In this document: positions 12,001 through 23,225 of the stretch, piece by piece
Layout: every line of letters begins with the position of its first letter
How positions within the stretch are numbered: the first letter of the stretch is position 1
The notes under the pieces: model-generated
Told to the model about the DNA's origin: nothing
Database searches by the model: none
What the model saw: only the letters and a program-made list of their open reading frames with translations
Position numbers and translations under genes: made by a program
Source: Linnemannia elongata
Taxonomy: Eukaryota; Mortierellomycota; Mortierellomycetes; Mortierellales; Mortierellaceae
Assembly (NCBI GenBank): GCA_036320915.1
Contig: JAXBDG010000005.1
Span: forward strand, 2,231,001 to 2,295,000
Length of the DNA: 64,000 bases
Reading direction: 5' to 3'

Positions 12001-12070
12001 AACCTCCACCCAAAGCCACCCGTCATGTGATGCGCCAAGGGACAGTTTAGTTGAAACTGAGCAGTTGTGA
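6034..12070 (+). CDS. Giant Fanzor-family (TnpB-like) RuvC nuclease, copy 1
   Basis: Eight exons: 6034-6066, 6199-7187, 7289-7997, 8109-9036, 9166-9727, 9845-10623, 10732-11430 and 11541-12070. They sum to 5,229 nt, a 1,742-residue protein. The C-terminal third carries the family signature. RuvC-I is TADDPGLVKM (D1297). RuvC-II is NENRTSKICSCC (E1618), fused to the first half of a zinc finger (C1625, C1628); the second half is CKNPTC (C1656, C1661). RuvC-III is GRDANAANNIL (D1674). Just before RuvC-I, the stretch FFDIEAIHGLCRKYKLRF and LTFVNRHTVRVLGE resembles the Fanzor region preceding the nuclease. Family members cut DNA guided by an omega-like RNA. About 1,000 N-terminal residues are unassigned: Ser/Thr-rich at 200-320, acidic coiled coil near 860-880. 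LARHLKCTIIIFSS with a later SIYSVL faintly recalls an OTU protease fold (weak). The start at 6034 is the first ATG in phase; the true N terminus may have been longer. Confidence 0.85.
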
Positions 12071-12076
12071 TTCTGG
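12043..12076 (+). ncRNA. Candidate guide-RNA scaffold end at the right border, copy 1
   Basis: The perfect hairpin CAGTTT-AGTTG-AAACTG (12043-12059) overlaps a second, mutually exclusive one, AACTG-AG-CAGTT. Both sit in the last codons of the Fanzor gene and the few bases left before the unit ends. In TnpB and Fanzor systems the guide RNA scaffold ends at the element's right end and the guide is flanking DNA. If that holds here, the guide would start at 12077 (TTTTGATTTTCAATCATAAG). This rests on analogy; no promoter or transcript is known. Confidence 0.35.
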
Positions 12077-12085
12077 TTTTGATTT

Positions 12086-14779
12086 TCAATCATAAGACTC
12101 TGGCAAGGGCGAGAGGTGAGTCGGTCCAGAAGAAGTCCAGAATCGCTTCTGGTCCGCGCTGTAGAGTCCAACTCGGACCGTTGGCAGTGTGCTGGAGCGG
12201 ATCACAAATGTCACTCCCGGGTCTGCGCCATCATCGTCTTCATCGTCATTGTTGCTAATATCGTTGTTGCTACTGGCGTCATCATGCAAATCGTCGCTCG
12301 TTGTTGGGTCCTGGTCGTCGTGGTCGCCATACCCATCTGTGTGTCTTTCCCTCTTCAGTGTGGAAGCCCGTTGTCTCAAGTAGTACTGGAAGATACTACC
12401 AAGGCGCTCTATATTGTGTACCATACGCAGAGAAATAAAAATGTTAGAGAGTCATCGAGTGAACTCGAAAAATCCTCATAATATAGTTCATATTCATGCA
12501 TTCTAGTATCACGTACCTGAATCGAGCGTCATCCGAGACCACCGGGCAAGTGTAGACTCGACAGGACTAGGACCCATCGTACTCTTGACAGCATGCAGAT
12601 CAGGCATCGATTGTGACATGTACCCTGACCGTGTTGGAGGACTATGGCGTTGCAATTGTCCAAACGATGGTTGGTTCTCAGTCTGCAGGATTACACTTTG
12701 ACTTCCAGATATCCCGTCATCTTGAATTGGACCCGAGTTGCCTCCATCTTGACGGTCTTGGCTACGTCGTCGTCCCTCTTCTTCTTCCGTCTTTGTTGCG
12801 ACGACGACGTCAGTGCTCGCCAGATGGCGGTCGAGTTCGGATGCTTCGCCAGACAGAACCATATCGTACTCGGACTCGTCCATGTTGTCACAGGGTACTG
12901 ACGACGAGGCTGTCAACAAGAGACTTTCATGCTTCTCAATAGGCCCGTACTGCTGAGGATGACGTGCTGCCTGGCTGCGAATATCCTTGCCATCTTTGCT
13001 GCTTGTGCTGTGCTGCTGTGGCTGCGGCTGAGGGCGATGGTGGTGATGGTCGAAAGATCTCGGGATAGTAGGAGCAAGAACCCACAAGGAGAACGACCAG
13101 AACTGGATCTCGTGTTTGACCTGCTGAAGCAAAGACATCGAAGTCGTCCAGGTTTTGTGAGCTGTCTTTGTTGGTGTGGTCGTAGGTCCTCGTCGATATC
13201 TCTTGATCATGATTGCATCCGAGTTGCCTCCCTTGTATGATGAGCGATCCACAGCTTGTCGACAAGAGGCAGACCGGCAAAGTAGCCTCTATTGCATCAT
13301 ATCCAGGAACACATTGGTACCTTGTCAATGTCAATCTATGCATCGCTGAATAAATTCTTGAGAGTAGAGGGCAGAGCATAAAAGCAATGGCAAAAGGCAA
13401 TAGCTTACCAGAGAAGGTGCCTCTGTGACAATCTGTTGTTGGGCTCTATCCTTATCCTGTCCAATATCGCTCAGATCTTCTGTATCAACTTTCTTCACAC
13501 AAGACTCCTGCTCCGTGCGCTCTGCTTGCTTCTTTTTCTGCTCCATCTCCTCTTCTTTGTTGATACTCGAAACAGTCACCTCCTTGATCAGCGGCTGCTG
13601 CTCACTCGAGGTCGCAACTCCAGATCCAGCTCCATCAACATCAACGTCGAGATACCTCGTGAGGATACCCCGGCTCAAAAGAAGAAAAGTCGCCACGGCA
13701 TAGAGGACCCAGACAAACGTTACAACGATCCAGCACCATAACGAAAACGGTACCAGCAACAACAGCTCTTCTGCCTCCAAGATCGGTGAAAGCCACGATA
13801 ACAGCAAAGACTCAGGCCTGGAAGCGATCGTCCAGGAGACAAGGCCTAATAAAGATGCTCCTGCACCCCAGACATGAATCACCAGCCTCATTCGTGAGAA
13901 TTGCTGTTGTTGCAGTCTCGAACGTGCCGTTGTCAGCTGCAGTTGCATACATTGACGGCTGTTGCTGTCGCTGCTGCTATTGGCGAGACTGTCACTGCCA
14001 CTTTCATTGGTGCTGTTGTTGTGATAATAAGGGGGCGGTGGGTCTGTTGGGGTCGGAGGCATACTCATGCCCATGCTGCTGCTATTGTTGCTGTTGTTGT
14101 GATGGTTTTGAGCAGCAAGGACAGAGATGGTGATAGCGGACGACACCGAGCACGCCGAGACGGATGCTGCTGCATCTGATGCTAATGCCGATGTTGATGG
14201 TGATAAAGAGGAGGGTGAAGGACCGGACCCCACCTGATCTTGTGTTCCTCCTCCTCCCTCTTCTCGAGTTGCTCCTGTTGGGTACGTTACGATGTTGTCA
14301 GTGAGCTTTGAAGAGAAAGGTCGTGGGGATGAGGAGAGGGAGGAGACTGTTATCGATGAATGGCGGTACCAACAGAGAAAGTAGAGAGCGCCAGTGAAAA
14401 GGATAGGGATGGTGACGAAGGGAGTCACCCGATAGTGGTCACAGCACCACACCGACCAGATGAACCCTGCAAGGATGGCTCCATGGACGCGGGCGTAGAG
14501 GAGGGCCTTGGCAGTATCAGTTGTCTGCGTGCTATCGCTATTGTTTCTGTCGATGTTGATGTTGTCCTTGGAGTGGTAGGTGCTGTGGTGAGGAGAGGGT
14601 TTGGTGTGTGTTGATGTGAGAGATGCTTTTTCTGGTGCAGTAGGCCGGGAAGGCTGTGGTGTGGGTGTGGATGTGGATGTGGATGCAAGAGGAGATCGTT
14701 TGCTATATAACATTGCGAGAAAGGTGTGGTCGTGAGATATTATGTGTGCGTGGTGTTGGTGAACTGGACAAAACAACAA
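12086..14779 (-). CDS. Low-complexity multi-pass membrane protein, unknown function
   Basis: Three exons read downwards: 14779-13409, 13288-12517 and 12408-12086, giving 821 residues in consistent phase with GTAAGC and GTACGT donors. Hydrophobic segments occur near residues 95-140 (AILAGFIWSVW, FVTIPILFTGALYFLCW) and 290-375 (LVIHVWGAGASLLGLVSW, LLLLVPFSLWCWIVVTFVW, VLYAVATFLLL). Between and after them are Ser-, Asn-, Gln- and His-rich linkers and an acidic tail (NNDDEDDDGAD). I recognise no family. A second methionine (MLYSKRS, residue 23) could be the start. The stop codon at 12086-12088 is only 9 bp from the right end of the Fanzor unit, so the native 3' untranslated region was probably displaced by the insertion. 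Confidence 0.62.
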
Positions 14780-16154
14780 ACAAAGAAAAGGAAGGAAAGG
14801 GAAGTACAGAGAACGGGATAAACAATGAAGTCAAGAAGAGAGCCTGCGTGCAGTGTCGCACACAACAGTCGGAAACAAATAAAAGAAACAGAGAGAGACA
14901 GAGAGAGGAGTGCTTCGCCCACACAGAGTGTCGTAACTGGGGGGGGGAATGAAGAAAGAAGAGTGTAGATGGGGATGAGAAGTGGTTGTTGAATGAGAAA
15001 GGTTGGAATGAGGAATCTGTTTTCTTTTGTTCAAAACGAACGAGAGTCAAGGAAACGAGAAACGAGAGAAAAGACAAAGGGAAAGAAATGAATGAAAAGT
15101 CAAGGAGACCATTCGGACAAGCCAAAAGGGGACACAGTGAGAAAAAAAGAGAGAGAGAGAGAGAGAGAGCAAAAGGTGGTACTGCTGCCATGCGAACATT
15201 CGAACATGCTATTTTGGCGGCAAACCTTCTTTTTAAGGGCGTCTATGGCGATGGCCAGTGCACCCTAGCATTGACATCCAGCTTTGACTCTTGTGTGTGC
15301 TTTTGTACCTGAGATCCCATCATCACATGAATCAAACGAAGAAGGTAGCCGTGTCGCCAAAGTAAAAAGTGATATCGATGGTAATAAAGACACAAGCTTT
15401 GCCTTCCTGTCCGTCGTTGTCAACAACAGCAAGAAAAGAAAAGACAACACCGAGCTGAACTCTACGTCCATCGATCAGCGTAACACAAGGACAAGATGGA
15501 ATTCAAGGGCGAACACACAAGAGTTACTAGCAAACGACCATGTCGCCACACATGACATGTTTTCTGTCTCTCTCTCACACACACACACACACATCCCTTC
15601 ATCTTCTCCTTCGATCGTATTGAGAGGGGAAAACATGGTTACAAGGGGAAAGAAAGCCAGACAAATACAACACAGGGCGCAATTTGAAGGTGTAGGAGAG
15701 TGCAGGTATGCTTGCTTGTTTGCTCTCTTTGCCCGCATGCTTGGAGTACCATACGGCATATCTCTATCCTTTCTCTCTTCCTCCCTTTTAAAACAAAATT
15801 AACTCTTCTCCTTCTCCCTCCTTACTATCTTTCAGGTTGCATGCTGCATCTCTGAACACTCACTCCTCCACTTCCTTTTTCTTTTCTCCACATGCAACCA
15901 ATCATATCGAAAAAAAGTAAAGAACAACGCAAGAAATGGCACATGGAAAAAGACGTTTAAAGGCCTGTTTTTATTTGAAGACGTTGGCTTCAGTTGATTT
16001 GCCTTCAGAAGAGAAGGTGGATGGTTGGTTGGTTCATATCAAAAAAAAAAAGAGTCGCGTTGACCAGCAGTGTAAATGACTGTTTTAACTCTGGGAGAAA
16101 AAAAAAGGGAAGGGGGCATTTCAAGGAATTGTAAACGCAATAATCCCTGCTCTT

Positions 16155-16185
<31 letters not shown>

Positions 16186-16521
16186 GTTGTTGTTGTTTGT
16201 ATTTTACATGAATAACGTGTGTGTGGTAGGCATTAGGTAGAAGAAATAGAAGGAGGGAAGGAATGAACGTGAACAAGAATAAATAAGATAGATTAGTCAC
16301 TGTGAGTGTAGTAAAATAAAGTGTAGATAGATACTCGGAACAAGGTGCAGAATGCGATGATCCCGACAGGATGTCAAAACAATTAAAGGAAGAAAGAAAC
16401 GAGGGGAGAAGGAATGGTTGATGAAGTGAAATGAAATGCAAATGCAAATGCACAAAAATAAAGAGAAAAAGGAAAAAATGAAGTGTAACAAATAAAAAAA
16501 AGAATGACAAAGACGACGCGT
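14780..16521. other. Intergenic, purine/pyrimidine-biased, no gene seen
   Basis: Contains a (GA)n tract near 15152-15168, a short (CA)n run near 15578-15592 and several 9-11 nt A runs. The reading frames present are low-complexity Ser/Phe/Leu or Arg/Glu frames with no recognisable domain. It probably holds the promoter and 5' UTR of the gene ending at 12086 and the 3' UTR of the gene ending at 16522. Confidence 0.6.
16157..16185. repeat. Poly(T) tract, 29 nt
   Basis: Uninterrupted T run followed by (GTT)n, about 340 bp beyond the stop of the Msb1-like gene, which reads on the minus strand, so it would be poly(A) in sense orientation. Confidence 0.9.
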
Positions 16522-19500
16522 TTATGGCTCGCGTTGCATCATCATCTGGCGCTGCTGCTGCTTCTCGGTAAGACGAGCCATCTCCTCCTCCAGCCTGTCA
16601 ATCTTGATCCAGCCCACAGCTCCATCCTTCACTGGCTCAAGCATCACCCACCCACTCTCCACTCCCGTCATGTGCTCGACACTGGAAAACGGGAACACCT
16701 CGTCAAGCGCCTCCTGCGTCTTCGTCAGTCCATCCTTGCTGGTCACTCCTCCCTGCTGCAACTTCTTCTTCCCGCCCGATTGGATCCCGGCGGCCTGCAC
16801 AGTGGTCGACATTCGGTTGTTCTTCTTGTTTGATGAAGACGCCTTGAAGCGCGCTCCGAAAAGACGGCTCTTCTTGGCCGGGATGACCGGGGGTGTGACC
16901 TGAACTGGGACTGGGACTGGAGTCGCCGTCAAAGGAGCTCTACCCGCTGCGGGACTTGGGGCTGGCAGCAAGGACAAAGAAGCAGCACCACCAGCAGGCG
17001 TAGAAGGCTTGCCAAGCTTCTCGATCGCCCTTGGAACTTCCTGTGAGACTCGTGCTGCTCCGGGCGCTGACGATGGCGGCAATGACTTTCCTGAGGTACT
17101 CCTCTGAAGCTTGTCGGAGTCGACGGGGGCGGACGGCAATGGCATCTGTGGAGGCGCTGGCTGCTGAGAGAGAGGCGACGGTTTCCTTGCGGAGCTCGAA
17201 TACATCGCCATCGACTTTGGGGTTGGGACTTGTTCCGAGGGATTCAGGTTGATAGGGACCGTCTGAAGTATAGGCTGTGCGGACCCGATAGGAAATGATC
17301 CAGTCCCGATAATAGTCGCTTGACCGATTCCACCGGTAGAGCCAGCTTTCAGGGCCGCTAATGCCTTGGGATCTTTGGCCAGAGCCATGAAGCTCTGTCT
17401 TGCCGCCTTGAGGGCCGCTGCCTTCTGAGCAGGGCTCGGGCCCGGGTCTTGACCTTGACCTAGAACCTGCCCTGTTGCCGGCGTCTGGCCCCGAGATGTC
17501 GTCGAGCTGGTTGAACCCCCCAGACTCGCATTCATCCCAGGACCGCCGGGCGCCGGCATCTTGGACATTCGTTTCTGAGAAAGACCGGTCAGATACTGTT
17601 CCGGTTGTTCAAAGAAATCCGACGTGAACCCGCCCTCAGAAAACGCGTCCCACTGCAACTGGTAATAGAGCTTACCATCCTTCAGAAGCGTGGCTGTCGA
17701 GAAGCGGTATTCTCTCTCGCCTGCTTTCTTGGGACTTGTAGTTGCTGCCGCGGACGGCGCAGGGGTCTCGTTTTGGATGGGGGGGAGGGCTGCCGAGTCA
17801 TCCAGGGAGGCACTATCGTCTGTAGTATAAGAACTGTCAGATAGTGTCCTTCCATTTGCCAATCGATGAGGTTTGCGACCAGCAGAATGCGCAGAAGCAG
17901 AAGCACCGGGGCGTTTACCATCAGCCTTGGAGGTGTTGGCTTGGAGGTATGACTGGCTTGAAGGGGATGATCGGGGAGACGACACAGAGATCCTGCTCTT
18001 GCGACGCTGTTCCCTAAGGGCTACGTTGCCAGAACCAAAGAGCGCTCCAGAGCCGCGGCGTGCTCCGATGAAGCCCTTGGGGCCTGATCGGTCGATGGGT
18101 ACAGTTGACACGGGCAAGCTGTCTTGGGCGGCTCGTCTCCAGCCTTCGACAGTGTCTGCTCCACCGTTGGGAGCGCCGTTGAGATGGAGTAGGCTGGCGG
18201 GAGCTGAGGCTGGAGGAAGGTTGCTAGAGTTCAATGGATGCCCGGAGGCTGGACCAGCAGCGGGGGTAGTACCGGTGGCTGGACCACCTAGATCTCCTAA
18301 AAAGCTAAGCTCCAGTCGAGGAGGCTGGATTGAAACAGCTGGTGCGATGGGTGCTGCGACAGGTGGTGCAACGGGTGCTGTACCAACCACCTGATTGTTG
18401 ATCTTGACCGGCTTGAGCTGCTCATCACTCTGCTTGGAACGGAGCTTGTACGACAGTGCGCGGATGAATCCAGAGGCCTTGAACTTACCCTCAGGCGCCG
18501 CTGACACGGGGGCGGAGGAGGTGCCAGAAAAGGTGGCGCTATGTTGCAACTGAGGGTGGGGAGGGACGAGAGTCTTGCTGTTGGATCGGCTCAAGGACTT
18601 GGTCTGCATGGGGGACGACATAGTCGAAGACGAAGGCGACATCCTGCTTCCTTGGCTGCTCTTGGTACTGGGAGACCTGTTATGGCGACTACCAGCGTCG
18701 CTATGTTGTCCATGGGCGTATCCTGCGGGGGGAGACAAGGGCTTGTCCGAGAACGACTCCTGGAACTTGGATCTCATCTCGGCCTTAGGTGAGATAGGAG
18801 TGATGGGCGAAAAGTGGACACAGACTTCGGCATCCTTGGGGCGCGAGACAATCTCGGCGTTCTTCTCCAGGCTGTTGGATGAAGGTTGAGGTGGTTTGGG
18901 GGAGGCGATAGAGGAATTCGAGGATGGGTTGGAGACAGGAGTCAGCTCGTCAGCCACCCCTGCGCCCGAGTGTCTTGGAGGGAGGCTTCCAACATTGATC
19001 TCCAGCTTCTTGGCGTCAGTAGCCGTTGTTCTTGACATGGATCGTCCGAGTCCCTGCGATGCACTTCGCGTAGGAATGGCAGGTCGATCCAAATCCACTG
19101 GCGATGACTCCAATGAGAATGTCGAACGAACAGGTGAGGCACTGCCTGATTGACCATTTTGCTTTGATTGCAACAGGCGAGCACGGATATCCTCTGCCAC
19201 CTGCGACCTCTCTGCCTGAATGGCCAGCTCCCGTGTCAAGATATCCTGTCGGAGTTCATTGGGCTTCTTGTGGACGCGACCGTGCATGGTGTGGGGGTCC
19301 AACGACACAGATCGGCGGAGAAGAGAATTCCGCTTGGCACGTTGAGGGTTCATGGAGGGCGATGTATGGCCGGGGTTGATAGCGTGTCCGATACGTGCTT
19401 TGTTGCCGGTAGTTGATGCCCGGTGAAGTGGAGAGAGGTCGCCATTGTCGAAAGAAGAAGTTGTGGCGTTTTGTGTTCCTCTTGCCAACGTGCTTCCATG

Positions 19501-21044
19501 ACTGCTTGAGCTGTTGGAGCGATGAACGCTCGATTCCTTGGAGGAATCGTCCATTTGAAGGTCGTCCAGCTTGGAGAAATCCCAACCGAGACCATCAGAG
19601 AACTCGAGAACCAGGCTGTTGTGCGAAGGTTCGGGCTCAGACTCATACCCATCCTCTGACGCATCGACAGGCAGCATGTAAAGACTCTCCATGTCAGTAA
19701 CCGAAGATCGGCGGCGATCCTTGTCGAATACAGGCATTAATGATTGACGAGATTGGTGGCGCAAACGATCCAAATGCGACTGGTCCTGCATCATCTCCTC
19801 GTACTCGTGTCGCTCATTCTCATAGGGCAATGCGGGTGATAGTGGTCGTGACCGTGAAGAGTTGGACTTTGCGAGCGAGTGCGACCGCGAGAGCGAAGAC
19901 TCGTGAATCGAGCTGGATTGATGTGAGAGTGGCGAAGCTGATCGGGGAGTTGGAACGTGGTCAAAATACCCGTTGGCAGGTCGTCCCATTCCTGTTGGTG
20001 TCATTGTAGAAGGCCAGCCGGAAGGTGCAGGCATAGACCCAGCACTTGAGGGCACGGATATGTTGGGCATGGCGCCTGTTTCGTTGCTCCGTTGGCGTGC
20101 ACTCCTGACCTCGCGTGTGATGTTGTCCACGTAGCGGTTCTCGTCGACGCCATCCTCCTGCTCGATCTTGGCTAGGTCGTGTGTGGTTTTAATGCGGAGG
20201 AAGGCGCGGAGAAGGTCCTCGCAGGCAGCGCCCCAGAGGTTGCGTTGCTGGAGGGAGGCGTCGAAGGTTGTGAATTCGCGTTCTGGTTCGGCCATGATAC
20301 TGAGGGAGATGGCCTTTGCGACGACGACGAGGGTCATGCCGTTGAGATGAGCGAGGAGGGTGACGTCGGCGCAAAGGGAGAAGAGGTCAAGGAGGATGGC
20401 GCGGTTGGTGGGAGGGAGGTCGTGTACGAATCGGCTGAAGCTGCGGTCTAATATGAGTAGAAGAACGGATGGTCATGATTGGACAAGTTCAAGGAAAATT
20501 AAATGGTCAATTATCAGTCAGGTTCATTCAGCTCATTCAGGTTTGCAGGTTGCATTTGGCCGAAAAAAGATGAGTTGAGGCAGAGGGACATGTCTGAGTC
20601 TGAGAAGGAGAATTAAAAAAAAAAAGTTTAAAAAAATCAGGCACAACAACTGAAAGTAGGGGAGAAGGGGGGAGGGGGAGGAGCATTCAATTAGATGGGG
20701 AGCAGGAGGAGCAGGAGGAGCAGGGGGATGGGAAGAGATGGGTGAAGGAGGAATTGAAAAGGGAGACGATGGAGCATGGCTGCTCAGGTGTGAGCAGCAA
20801 AAAAAAAACAGGGGGAAAGAATGAGATTGAACTGAGTTGATAATTTTCATGTAAATCACCCCCATTGGATTTATCCGTTGCTGTGGTGAAAGTGTACATG
20901 TACCAGTACAGCCATGAAAAATACAATGATAATTGACACAAGGTGGTTTCCACTCACTCTTCGCTCTTCGCCCGGGTCACTCTTCATATCCGAATTATTA
21001 TTAATCCCTCATTTGCCCTTTCATTTCCATGCCTGCCAGGTGTC

Positions 21045-21085
<41 letters not shown>

Positions 21086-21966
21086 TTGGTCGAGATAAAG
21101 GGCTTGGTAATCGGCGTAGGTGACAAGTGTTTCCTCAGAATATCGGATCGCCCACTTCATTGCGTGCGCCACCAAATGAATGTCGACCTGACGGAGAAGC
21201 GAGAGTTGGGTGTTGGAATCGTCGTCGAGGATTAAGCGAATGGTGTCGATAACAACCTCTTTGCTTTGTGCCATCTGAACTTGGCGCAAGATACCCTTGG
21301 TTGTCAGGCCTATTGTTGTTCATGCAATTAGAATAGGTAACCTGGTTAGGATCAACGCCGAGGGAAATAAGAATATCTTTCATGTGTAAAAGAAGCAACG
21401 AACGTGTGTCCATTGCAATACAAAAGGGAACACAAAGGGACCTAATAAATAAACAGAACGAATAAAAAAGCGAAGCATGGCAACACAGAGACCCAAAAAA
21501 GCACAGGGAGTACAATAAAGCAGAAACAATAGTAGTCATCAAGGAGCGAACACTAAAAAAAAGGTGAGAAAGGGAAAAGGAAGGCAAAGGAAAAGGGAAG
21601 AGAGGGGTACGTGCCTCGTTCACGAATCTCCTTGATACAGCGTTTGACGATGACCCTGGTCACCTCCATCGACAAGTCAGGCATTGGAGAGTCGCCCCTG
21701 CCCATATTGGATTTTTTCTGTATGCTCTTGGCTTGGCGCAGGTTGCCGTTGCTCTGGGCCCGAAGCAGTGTTCCTTGCCGACTCAACATGGAGCTGCCCG
21801 AGGTCATCCCTGATGGGTCGAGAGTTTTTGTGTTGGTGATGCCACTGGAGGCGGTGAAGACGCTGCTGCCGCTGGATGCTGTGGGGTTGCTTGTCTGCTG
21901 CTGTGAGTTTCCGCCTTTGAACTGGTCGCGGAGGTTCCTCGCACTAGACACTAGGCGCAGAGACAT
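16522..21966 (-). CDS. RhoGAP-like protein, Msb1/Mug8-type, polarity scaffold candidate
   Basis: Three exons downwards: 21966-21615, 21309-21085 and 20447-16522, 1,500 residues. Residues about 108-290 look like a divergent RhoGAP fold: KEIRERGLTTKGI, then DIHLVAHAMKWAIRYSEETL with YADYQALY, then FVHDLPPTNRAILLDLFSLC and LLAHLNGMTL. No clear arginine finger in the canonical GxxR position is obvious, so GAP activity is uncertain. Msb1-type proteins act in bud or hyphal polarity with Rho1 and Cdc42. The remaining 1,200 residues are Ser/Pro-rich and look disordered and heavily phosphorylated, with a conserved-looking LYYQLQWDAFSEGGF segment and a C-terminal coiled coil (RLEEEMARLTEKQQQRQ). The first intron needs a GC-AG donor (GAACGAG|GCACGT) to keep frame. 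Intron 2 begins with GTA followed by a very long A run. Confidence 0.62.
21049..21082. repeat. Poly(T) tract, 34 nt, at a 5' splice site
   Basis: On the sense (minus) strand this is an A run starting 2 nt after the GT of intron 2 of the Msb1-like gene (GACCAAG|GTAAAA...). It is unusually close to a splice donor. Confidence 0.85.
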
Positions 21967-22552
21967 TCCGTTTGTGCTGTTGTGAGAAAAGACGGTGACA
22001 GGTGGTGATGCAGAAAAGTGAGAGGGTGAGGGAGTGTGTGAAGAGGAGCTTGGTGGCTATGGATGCTGAATGAGATGAAGTTTAGAAGAGGGATGAAGAC
22101 GAAGAGGAAGAGGAAGAGAAGGTTGAAGAGGAAGAGGGAGTGAGAAAAGAAGTAAGGATTGAAGGGCGGTGTCCGGCTGTGTTTTTCCCGGAAGGGTAGG
22201 GGGGAAGAAGAGGAAGGTGGGACGAGAGGAGGGGTGGACGGGGGAATAAATAAAAGGGAAGAGAAATGAAAAAAGGGTTTTTTTGTAGTTGGTGGGAGGA
22301 GAGGGAAGAAAGAGGGGGGTTGAGTAGAGAAAGGAGAGGGATAGATGTAGAAGAAAGAGTGAGGGATCAAACAGCGCAAACAAACAATTGAAAAGGGTTA
22401 AGGAAGAAAGAAAAAGAGAAACAAGGTTAATCAGGGAAGAAGAGGAAGAAAAGAGAAGGCAGAAGATAGAAAGAAAAGAAAGAAAAAAAAATGGGGATTG
22501 AGAGCGTTAAATGACATGCAAATAACAGGTAGATAGATGTACACATGCAGGA

Positions 22553-22580
22553 TATGTTATGTTATGTTATGTTATGTTAT
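22553..22580. repeat. (TATGT)n microsatellite
   Basis: Five and a half perfect 5-bp units; non-coding. Confidence 0.9.
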
Positions 22581-23145
22581 GAACAAGTTATTTATGATAT
22601 GAACATGAACATGAACACATAACATAGCGATGAGGCGATGCAATGACATACATAAGTTGGTACCGATGTGTTTGTATATATGAATGAATGAATGAATGTC
22701 CATCCAAACGATCCACACACGTTGTACGCCGTTGTGAAACCATCAGATCGTGGCAACGCAACGCCCATCGGAGGAGGGACATCGAACAGTGATAATAGTG
22801 CCAAGAGACACGATCGATTTGATTTTAGATGTTTTGGTTGAATGGGTTAGTTACAATGGCAGTTAGTGATGGGTCAGTCAATCAAACAATCAGTCGAATA
22901 TCAGACATTTAAACAAAAAAAGAAAAAAGGTACGATCAGTGTACGTTAGTTGGCGAATACATCAATCAGATCAGCCACATCATTCCATTCATTCATTCAT
23001 TGATGGGAACATGGTTATTAGTAGGCAAGCAGCATAGCCAAAGTGAATGTGTTAGGTCAGATTGGTTAGCAAATGGAAAGAGGGTCAGTAGTTGTTAGTA
23101 AACGATTAGTAGTTGGTAAGTGGCCAGCAATGAGTTAGTAATGGG

Positions 23146-23225
23146 TTAGCAATGGTTAGCAATGGTGAGCAATGGTTAGCAATGGTTAGCAATGGTGAGC
23201 AATGGTTAGCAATGGTTAGCAATGG
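23146..23225 (+). repeat. 10-bp minisatellite with 30-bp higher-order period
   Basis: Eight units of TTAGCAATGG; units 3 and 6 are TGAGCAATGG. The T-T-G pattern repeats every three units, implying that a 30-bp block was duplicated. GGTTAG-containing degenerate copies extend about 100 bp upstream and 40 bp downstream. Confidence 0.9.

Larger units (their letters stand above)
4920..12076 (+). mobile_element. Fanzor-carrying mobile unit, copy 1 (7,157 bp)
   Basis: This segment reappears, reversed, at 44617-51773 with exactly the same length. Position x here corresponds to 56693-x there, and every open frame I compared has the same coordinates and the same translation. Identity stops abruptly on both sides: left end (A)CCACAGGCAGAGTGG, right end GTGATTCTGG. 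The unit has about 1.1 kb of non-coding leader, then one eight-exon gene running almost to the right end. The ends share only a weak CCA start when compared as inverted repeats. Left and right flanks (GACTA and TTTTG) show no target-site duplication at this copy. No transposase gene is seen. The right end lies 9 bp from the stop codon of the convergent gene at 12086. Confidence 0.9.

Noticed and set aside
4920..12076. Terminal inverted repeats of the Fanzor unit
   Set aside because: CCACAGGCAG and CCAGAATCAC share only a few bases; too weak to claim.
4916..12081. Target-site duplication around Fanzor copy 1
   Set aside because: Left flank GACTA and right flank TTTTG do not match.
13786..14179. 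Plus-strand Cys/Ala-rich frames
   Set aside because: Antisense shadows of the membrane-protein exon (complement of Gln, Asn and Ser repeat codons).
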